This document shows positions 25,278-30,630 of a DNA stretch of 30,630 bases, piece by piece; position 1 is the stretch's first letter; every line of letters starts with the position of its first letter. Source of the DNA: Chloroflexota bacterium (GTDB taxonomy: Bacteria > Chloroflexota > Anaerolineae > Caldilineales > Caldilineaceae); assembly GCA_003451595.1 (NCBI GenBank), contig DMDA01000125.1, forward strand, positions 1,073-31,702, in the 5' to 3' direction. The notes under the pieces were generated by a model. The model worked only from the letters and a program-made list of their open reading frames with translations, ran no database searches and had not been told where the DNA came from. A program made the position numbers and the translations under genes.

Positions 25278-25961
25278 ATGTCGAAAAAGATCCTACCTGT
25301 AGCAGTTGTGATAGTCATAATGTTGTTGGCAATTACCATTAGCAGAGCTTATGCTGGGAAATTCAGCGAACTCGAGTTCTTTTCGTCAGAACCACACATT
25401 CCTTACACTGTCGAACAACGACAAAACGGTAACTTACGAGTTCGTGTTCAGGTAGATATTGAGGATAGAGAAGTACGAGAACAATACGTCAATCAACAGC
25501 ACCAGTACGCATTAAAATTGGCTGAATCTATCGCTGACCGTATTCCGATCCAAGTTACTTTTAGTCAGCCACTTTCTATAGAAGAGTTGCGTATACTGTC
25601 CAACAAAGTTGGTTTGCTGGTTGAGCATCTAACTCTTGAGTTACGGGACACCGAAAATGGGCTGCATACCGGAGCCGTTCTCATCGATGATCCTGATGTT
25701 TTTGACTTAGCGAAATTCCCGTCTGATCCTGAGGGCTACGATTTGAAGATAATAGGCGTTATGGTTGTACGGGGAACAGCTGAGGCATTCAATCTTGATG
25801 ATTTACTAGAGGATCCAAAAGTCTATGTCGTGGATGTCATGCCCTACTTGCTTACCATCGAACTGGCAAAGCAATACAGTGTAACATCGGCAGAACAGAT
25901 TCAAGTGGATGTTCCCTCACCTCACTGGAATCTAAGCATCGAACAAGAGCGTCTTCAATGA
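25278..25961 (+). CDS. exported protein of unknown function, intact paralogue of the 23890-24445 remnant
   Basis: 227 residues. ATG 25278 is preferred because AAAGGAG lies about 8 bases before it; the frame opens earlier without a signal. The N-terminus is a signal peptide (KKILPVAVVIVIMLLAITIS, cleavage near AYA). A charged region follows (EDREVREQYVNQQHQYALKL), then IPIQVTFSQPLSIEELRILS and LTLELRDTENG. The C-terminal domain is IIGVMVVRGTAEAFNLDDLL, EDPKVYVVD. The 'VTF.QPLS.EEL' and 'G.MVV.G....L..L..DP.V..VDV' pattern looks like a protein-interaction or inhibitor-like fold, but no named family could be assigned. There are no cysteines for a disulfide. It lies between two other exported-protein genes. 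Confidence 0.75.
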   Translation: MSKKILPVAVVIVIMLLAITISRAYAGKFSELEFFSSEPHIPYTVEQRQNGNLRVRVQVDIEDREVREQYVNQQHQYALKLAESIADRIPIQVTFSQPLSIEELRILSNKVGLLVEHLTLELRDTENGLHTGAVLIDDPDVFDLAKFPSDPEGYDLKIIGVMVVRGTAEAFNLDDLLEDPKVYVVDVMPYLLTIELAKQYSVTSAEQIQVDVPSPHWNLSIEQERLQ

Positions 25962-26090
25962 GAGAGACTGCAAGTCGATTTCGTCTTTTGCGCGATAGAC
26001 AGGGTGCTTTCAGTACATGCAGGCAATCCCAGAAGATACCTCTTTAAAACTGCTAAGGTTATCTTTTGGGATTGATTTATCTGGATATGA

Positions 26091-26630
26091 ATGAAGAGGA
26101 TCGCTGTGAAATCGATCGCCTCAAAACGAAACGCTTATCTCATTAGCAGTTTGCTAACCCTGGTCGCATTAGTGGGTGCCGCAAGCTTTACCCCACAGAA
26201 AACCTATTATTCAACCTCTCATGACCTTTGGGAACTTGCGCAGAAAGACTCCGCTGTTCAGGTAGCCGAGAATCTTTTGCACAAGTTAGTCTATTTACCG
26301 GCGCCAGCTATCCAGCAATCGAACTGTTTCAACGTAGAGTTATTCCAGGTTGTCAATTTATCCTCGGCAAACGTCTCTACGCGCAAAATTACTGGGGAAA
26401 CCTTCACGGCTGCCCAATTGTCGTCCACAACTTCTTTGCTATCGAGTATGCTGGATGATGATCCTATCATTCAAGCCGAGATCGAGATGTTGGTTCGCAC
26501 GGTGGACGGTCAAGAGACGCCGGTGACGCTGATACTGTGGGAATATGGTCTGCTCACGCCATGGGCTACTTATCTTTCTGGTGATGGTTGGAAAATTGAC
26601 AGGTTATGTCTGAACGAACCCAGCTTCTAG
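26091..26630 (+). CDS. exported or membrane-anchored protein of unknown function
   Basis: 179 residues from ATG 26091; no strong ribosome site is visible, only a GGAT a few bases before it. The N-terminus has a basic segment and the hydrophobic run AYLISSLLTLVALVGAASF, a signal peptide or anchor. The outer part has two cysteines (QQSNCFNVELF and the near-terminal RLCLNEPSF) that may pair, and beta-like segments AEIEMLVRTVDGQETPVTLI and LWEYGLLTPW. No family was recognised. The 3' end overlaps the converging response-regulator gene by 4 bases, with both stop codons in the same bases. It probably belongs with the two exported-protein genes upstream, although 129 bases separate them. Confidence 0.7.
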   Translation: MKRIAVKSIASKRNAYLISSLLTLVALVGAASFTPQKTYYSTSHDLWELAQKDSAVQVAENLLHKLVYLPAPAIQQSNCFNVELFQVVNLSSANVSTRKITGETFTAAQLSSTTSLLSSMLDDDPIIQAEIEMLVRTVDGQETPVTLILWEYGLLTPWATYLSGDGWKIDRLCLNEPSF

Positions 26631-27316
26631 ACTCTTAACCATCCTGCACGAATTGCAGCGACCACTGTTTCGGTGCGGTTGCCAGAAGCTAACTTCATCA
26701 TCAGGTTTTCGACATGATAAGCGACTGTTCGCTCAGCAATGTTCAACTGCTGGGCGATGGCGGCATTCGTCAACCCTTCTGCTAGCAATTTCAGCACCTG
26801 CTGTTCTCTTTCGGTTGGCGCCCCTTTTGTTCCATCGGGAGCGTGCGCCAGTTGCGCCAGGTGTTGCGAGACGGAAGCGCTGAAATAGGACTTTCCCCGT
26901 GCTGTCGCTTCCACCGCCGCCACGATAACACCTGGCGCCTCATTCTTGAGCACGTAGCCTAGCACGCCTGCGACTAACATACCTCGGATGTAGGAGATGT
27001 CATCGAACGCACTCAATGCCAGGATTGGCGTCCGCCACTGTCGGCGGCGTATTTCATGTACGACGGTTGGCCCATCGAGATCAGGAAGCTGGCAATCAAG
27101 GACAAGAACATCGGGTTGAAGTTGTTCCAATTGCTGAAGGGTTTGAGCGCCGGTGTCTGCTTCTCCAACAATTCGGATGTCGGTATTTTGCTCCAGCAAC
27201 GTGCGCATCCCAATCCGAAAAGGCGGGTGATCATCAGCGAGCAATACGGAAATGGAACGTTGTGTTTCAATACACTCTGTCTGCCCAAAACTGCCTTTGT
27301 TCATTCCATGCCTCAT
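26627..27316 (-). CDS. NarL/FixJ-family response regulator
   Basis: 229 residues from ATG 27316, which overlaps the stop of the glycosidase-like gene by ATGA (a second in-frame ATG is four codons in). The receiver domain (about 21-140) has the acidic pair in LLADDHPPFRIGM, the phospho-acceptor Asp74 in VLVLDCQLPDLDG, the Thr/Ser switch in ILALSAF and Lys in GYVLKNEAP. The LuxR-type HTH follows (about 160-215): PTEREQQVLKLLAEGLTNAA, IAQQLNIAERTVAYHVENLM. It should bind DNA on phosphorylation by the kinase encoded two genes upstream. High confidence. Confidence 0.93.
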   Translation of the reverse strand: MRHGMNKGSFGQTECIETQRSISVLLADDHPPFRIGMRTLLEQNTDIRIVGEADTGAQTLQQLEQLQPDVLVLDCQLPDLDGPTVVHEIRRRQWRTPILALSAFDDISYIRGMLVAGVLGYVLKNEAPGVIVAAVEATARGKSYFSASVSQHLAQLAHAPDGTKGAPTEREQQVLKLLAEGLTNAAIAQQLNIAERTVAYHVENLMMKLASGNRTETVVAAIRAGWLRV

Positions 27317-28809
27317 TTCTGTTGGAGTAGGGCGTCAAATTCCTCGGCAGCGTAAAGCAACCGTCCCGGATGCCGCGCCAGACTGAATGCATCCCACTGC
27401 CTATCCCCTGGCACAAGATCGAGAAACCAACACAATGTACGCAGTTGAGGTTCTTGATTAACTACTGCCAGCGCATTCGTCAGCCAGCCTGGGGGATAAT
27501 TCTGCGCTGGCGGCGCCCCTGCACTATCCGCAAATGTATTGGCGGCAGTAATATACCCAGGAAGACCGCGTGTGGACGCGTGAGCATTGATGATGGCAAG
27601 CCAATCTTGAAAGATACGAAATCCGGACTGGGCGCCTTTCCAGTCTGCGTGATGTAACTCAATCCAGGGTTCATCGGCGGCCTGAGCCGCATCGAGTTGT
27701 GGCGCATCTGGTCGTCCAGGCGTGTGAAGCGCAAATCCATCGGGTCCAACATTGCCATAGCCTGCAACACTCTTCAGGATGGTAGCCTGGTCAATTGCCC
27801 ACACCAGGGTGTTCATATAGTTGAGCCATGGCGCATCAACTGACGCAATGCGTGCGCCATTCTGGTCATCGATCCAGGGGCGTACAGCGCCAACAAGAAT
27901 TTTGGCGCCGGGCCAGACTGCGCGCATAGTTTGCACGACATTATCCTGGTGATCCACTGGTTCGCCATAGCCGTTAAACACGCGGGCATACCATTCTGGA
28001 GAAATCAGACGATCCGGCGCAAGTTCATTGCTGCTGTGTGCGTTTGGACCGCTGCCGATGATAAAAGCATCGACTGTACGCAGCCGATCGTCTGCTGCCA
28101 GCCGTCTGACAAAAGCCAGATAGTCGCTAAGGGCGATGTGGTCTTGTGCCGGAGGTAGCGTCTGCTGACGCGCAAACTCGATGCGCACCAGCACGCGCAG
28201 CCCTTTGTGTGAGGCGGCGGCAATGCGCGCCGCCAACGCATCTACGCTCCAATAGGGATCCTGCAAGTCATCTGCCAGCTTCATGTAAGTGATGTCAACT
28301 ACCCATCCACTGCGCTGTCGCCAATCTCGCGCCGGATCTGCCATCACCGTGCAGAGTTTTGTCGTCCGCAAATTGTCGCTAGTGCCTGCCAGTTCTTGTG
28401 CAGATGTGACAAGGGCGAGGCGTCCACGTGTTTGGCATCCAGTGTGACACTCCACATAAAAGACGACTTCTGGAGAAGGGTCTGTTGGCATCAGAAAGCT
28501 CCACGACCAGATCCAGATGCCGAGTAACGGCTGTTCCTCCCACCTCTGCAACACTGCCGACTCACTGTTGACGGTAAGTCGAACGTGGCTCCACGGCTGG
28601 CGGTCTGTAACAACTACCGTTACAAGCTCTCCTGGTTGTGGGCTCGCTGGCGTGACGTCCATCTGCGGCCACAGTGGAGCATGGATTGGCTGTCCCGTCG
28701 TCACGATGACCTGCCCAGAAATCGACGGAACCCAATATCCGAAGACGACCAGCGCAATCAAGAGCAACGGCCAGATATATTTCAGCCTGGATGCACTCTT
28801 TTCATTCAT
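27313..28809 (-). CDS. membrane-anchored glycosidase-like protein, probably catalytically dead
   Basis: 498 residues from ATG 28809, overlapping the histidine-kinase stop by ATGA. One hydrophobic segment near the start (YIWPLLLIALVVFGYWV, 11-27) anchors it outside the cell. Residues about 48-135 look like an Ig-like beta domain (DVTPASPQPGELVTVVVTDR). The rest (about 150-490) reads like a TIM-barrel glycoside hydrolase of clan A: VVDITYMKLADDL, GLRVLVRIEF, FIIGSGPN (249-256), RAVWPGAKILVGA, GYITAAN (418-424) and LRTLCWFLD. At the two catalytic spots, where active members have NEP and TE.N type motifs, this protein has SGPN and TAAN, with no Glu. It is sandwiched between kinase and regulator genes, so a sugar-sensing role is plausible. 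Fold and inactivity are inferred from pattern. Confidence 0.7.
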   Translation of the reverse strand: MNEKSASRLKYIWPLLLIALVVFGYWVPSISGQVIVTTGQPIHAPLWPQMDVTPASPQPGELVTVVVTDRQPWSHVRLTVNSESAVLQRWEEQPLLGIWIWSWSFLMPTDPSPEVVFYVECHTGCQTRGRLALVTSAQELAGTSDNLRTTKLCTVMADPARDWRQRSGWVVDITYMKLADDLQDPYWSVDALAARIAAASHKGLRVLVRIEFARQQTLPPAQDHIALSDYLAFVRRLAADDRLRTVDAFIIGSGPNAHSSNELAPDRLISPEWYARVFNGYGEPVDHQDNVVQTMRAVWPGAKILVGAVRPWIDDQNGARIASVDAPWLNYMNTLVWAIDQATILKSVAGYGNVGPDGFALHTPGRPDAPQLDAAQAADEPWIELHHADWKGAQSGFRIFQDWLAIINAHASTRGLPGYITAANTFADSAGAPPAQNYPPGWLTNALAVVNQEPQLRTLCWFLDLVPGDRQWDAFSLARHPGRLLYAAEEFDALLQQK

Positions 28810-29996
28810 GGATGGTGACTTCTTCCAGCGATTGGCAATGTGAAACTCACCAATGTGCCTGACTGCTCACTTTCTCCGTCTGCATTATCTCTCGCATGGT
28901 TGCTGTGAATCTGCAGGTGGCTGCCGTGCTGGCGCAGAATGGCGCTGACAATCGCAAGCCCCAGTCCGCTGCCGGGTATGCTCGCAGGCGCAGCGCGATA
29001 GAAGCGCTGTGTGAGCAAGGGTAGATGCTCAGGTGGGATACCGGGACCCTGATCTTGCACCGAACAGAGGATGCCGCCTGCAACGGCTGTCAACGTCACC
29101 AGGATCGTCTGTTTGTTGCTCTCGTCTTTCCGGATGCCGTATTTGATTGCATTGTCCAGGAGATTCAAGAAAACCTGCTTCAACCGATCTGGCTGCCCAA
29201 GCACGATCGGGTGAGACGTATGCACCGAAGTGACAATGCTGGCGCCAACCTGCTGGGCGCCAGGCGCCATTTGCGCCACCGCATCGTCTACAACTTCAAG
29301 GAGATTAACAGCCTGAATATCCTGCTCAATCCCGCTTTCCAGTCGCCCAAGTTCCATTGTGTTTGCGACCAGGCGCACCAGACGCTGTGTTTCATCGCTG
29401 ATAAACTGTAACGATTGCGCTTTGACCTCAACAGGCAAAGTGGGGATGCGAAGGACTTCAACGTGGGTGGAGATCGTAGCCAGAGGCGTGCGCAGTTCAT
29501 GAGAAAGGCTGCTCAGCAGCAGGCGCGTGTCTTGTGCATTCATCAATTGTGCCGTGACATCGAGCACCACTGCGATTCTGATGCCTTGCATTGAAGCGAA
29601 CCACCACTCGAACGTAGAGTGATCATTCCCGCCGGGCCCAGGAATTCGTAACTTCTGCCACAGCGATAACACCCTTTCCCGATCCCAATCGGCGCTGACA
29701 GCACCTTCTGCTTGTACTTGAAGGATCGTCCATACCGGTGCGGAAAGGGTCGTTGCAGATCGTGGAATTGCCAATAACCGGCTTGCCGCAGGATTGATAT
29801 AGATCAATCGGTTGGCATCGGTGTAAAGGACGACACCTAGCGGGCTACTTTCCAGAAGAGGTTTCAGTTTTTCAAACGTATGACGCCATCGAGAGCGAAC
29901 TGACACTTTCCAGGCGATTGTGGCAGACATAACAGTTGTTGTGATGATCAGGAGAAACACGCCCAATAATAGCCAGCGCAGGTCAAAGACAAGCAT
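28806..29996 (-). CDS. sensor histidine kinase with PAS-like domain
   Basis: 396 residues from ATG 29996. One N-terminal membrane segment (LLLGVFLLIITTTVM, about 10-24) with almost nothing outside the cell. A PAS-like domain follows (about 40-150: LLESSPLGVVLYTDANRLIY, INPAASRLLAI). The kinase core is complete: H-box SSLSHELRTPLA with His166, N-box FLNLLDNAIKYG (Asn282), G1 DQGPGIP (315-321) and G2 GSGLGLAIV (342-350). It should phosphorylate the response regulator two genes downstream. Since it lacks its own extracellular sensor, the anchored protein encoded between the two is a candidate input. High confidence for the kinase. Confidence 0.93.
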   Translation of the reverse strand: MLVFDLRWLLLGVFLLIITTTVMSATIAWKVSVRSRWRHTFEKLKPLLESSPLGVVLYTDANRLIYINPAASRLLAIPRSATTLSAPVWTILQVQAEGAVSADWDRERVLSLWQKLRIPGPGGNDHSTFEWWFASMQGIRIAVVLDVTAQLMNAQDTRLLLSSLSHELRTPLATISTHVEVLRIPTLPVEVKAQSLQFISDETQRLVRLVANTMELGRLESGIEQDIQAVNLLEVVDDAVAQMAPGAQQVGASIVTSVHTSHPIVLGQPDRLKQVFLNLLDNAIKYGIRKDESNKQTILVTLTAVAGGILCSVQDQGPGIPPEHLPLLTQRFYRAAPASIPGSGLGLAIVSAILRQHGSHLQIHSNHARDNADGESEQSGTLVSFTLPIAGRSHHP

Positions 29997-30050
29997 AAGT
30001 CAGACGATCTTCAAGCAATCACCAGGGCGCTATCAGGTTCCTGTGCGCCG

Positions 30051-30530
30051 TCAATCCGGATAGTAGCTCCATCCTTTGGGAGCGCAATATGAATGACTGG
30101 TAGTTGGTGTACCAACATAATAACTTACGAAAAATTCACAATCTGACAAGTCCGTCTGATAATGAAAATGACGTGCAACTGATTCGTTTTCAAAGTGATA
30201 ATTGTCTAAAGAGGCTGGAAACTCGCCACTCCGCAGCCTCTCCTCATAAGCGTAGGTGACAATTGCTGCTGCTTCATTTTGTAAGCGCCACAATCGACCT
30301 GCTAGCCAGAATTGGTAAGGAATGATCAGCAGCGCCAATGTCAAAATTCCTATCAGGGCAGTGCTTGGGTAACGAAATGCAAGTGCAATGAAAATAGCAT
30401 TCAAGGTGATTGCTGCAAAATATAGCATGCGAAAGACTTCTCCCAGGGTCTGAAACGCAAGCAGCGCACTCAGAAGTTCCAGCAACATCACAATACACAA
30501 GAAGAGTATGAAAAGTGGTCTACACTTCAT
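30051..30530 (-). CDS. small membrane protein of unknown function
   Basis: 159 residues. ATG 30530 is chosen because AAAGGAGAT lies 5-12 bases before it; a TTG at 30548 lies on the wrong side of that site. Three hydrophobic segments lie in the first 90 residues (FILFLCIVMLLELLSALLAF, MLYFAAITLNAIFIALAF, LIGILTLALLIIPYQFWLAG). A tail of about 75 residues follows, with a helix (AAAIVTYAYEERLRSGEFPA) and a Tyr/Ser-rich end with two cysteines (DLSDCEFF and SYCAPKGW). The stretch between helix and tail resembles the outer part of small pilin-like proteins, but no processing site was found. No family is assigned. It is transcribed in the same direction as the kinase, 54 bases upstream, and may be in its operon. 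Confidence 0.75.
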   Translation of the reverse strand: MKCRPLFILFLCIVMLLELLSALLAFQTLGEVFRMLYFAAITLNAIFIALAFRYPSTALIGILTLALLIIPYQFWLAGRLWRLQNEAAAIVTYAYEERLRSGEFPASLDNYHFENESVARHFHYQTDLSDCEFFVSYYVGTPTTSHSYCAPKGWSYYPD

Positions 30531-30534
30531 TTCG

Positions 30535-30542
30535 ATCTCCTT
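30535..30542 (-). promoter_or_regulatory. ribosome binding site of the small membrane protein
   Basis: AAGGAGAT on the minus strand, about 4-5 bases before ATG 30530. It decides this start over the upstream TTG at 30548. Confidence 0.65.
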
Positions 30543-30630
30543 TGCCAATGTTTATTCTTAAAACAGAATTTCTGCGCCGGATATGCCAAGTATGAAAGGA
30601 ATATCCCCTCAGTTCACACATCTCACGACC

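Overview
The window looks like chromosomal DNA of a Chloroflexota bacterium, most plausibly Caldilinea/Anaerolineae-like. This is inferred from gene content and style: GC-rich coding, a BTAD/SARP-type regulator, a long phage-tail-like operon with many ATGA overlaps, and GGAGATT-type repeats between genes. It was not tested by any search. Base composition changes near 23.8 kb: the left three quarters are GC-rich, and the stretch from 23.8 to about 27 kb is visibly richer in A and T.

Region 1 (1-18.7 kb, all minus strand) is most of an extracellular contractile injection system (eCIS; Afp/PVC/MAC-like). In transcription order it holds a BTAD-domain regulator, a 69-aa protein, one sheath, one inner tube, a two-CxxC baseplate-type protein, a disordered Pro/Ala-rich protein, a DUF4255 (Afp16/Pvc16-type) terminator fused to a LamG-like domain, an Afp15-type AAA+ ATPase, a small helical protein, a DUF4157 metallopeptidase-like protein with an OmpA-like domain, a CIS tube/Afp7-type protein, a small LysM/tail-X-like protein, a gpD-like hub, a gpV-like spike, a PAAR-like tip, a gp25-like wedge, and two large baseplate (J-like) proteins. 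The second of these runs off the left edge. Tape measure and tail fibre are not visible and may lie beyond position 1. Three inverted GGAGATT repeats interrupt this otherwise tightly packed operon.

Region 2 (18.7-19.46 kb) is a non-coding divergent spacer with short direct repeats and candidate promoters.

Region 3 (19.46-23.9 kb, plus strand) is an Fe(III)-type ABC importer: binding lipoprotein, fused permease and ATPase. A DUF5615-like (PIN-like) ORF is coupled to the permease. A GC-rich palindromic element precedes the ATPase gene, and a strong rho-independent terminator follows it.

Region 4 (23.9-26.6 kb, plus strand) holds a decayed gene and three small exported proteins of unknown function. 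The decayed gene appears to be a paralogue of the second exported protein.

Region 5 (26.6-30.0 kb, minus strand) is a three-gene, ATGA-coupled operon: a histidine kinase with almost no external domain, a membrane-anchored glycosidase-like protein that seems to lack both catalytic glutamates, and a NarL-type response regulator. This may be a carbohydrate-sensing three-component system and is the most novel candidate here. A small membrane protein lies upstream at the right edge.
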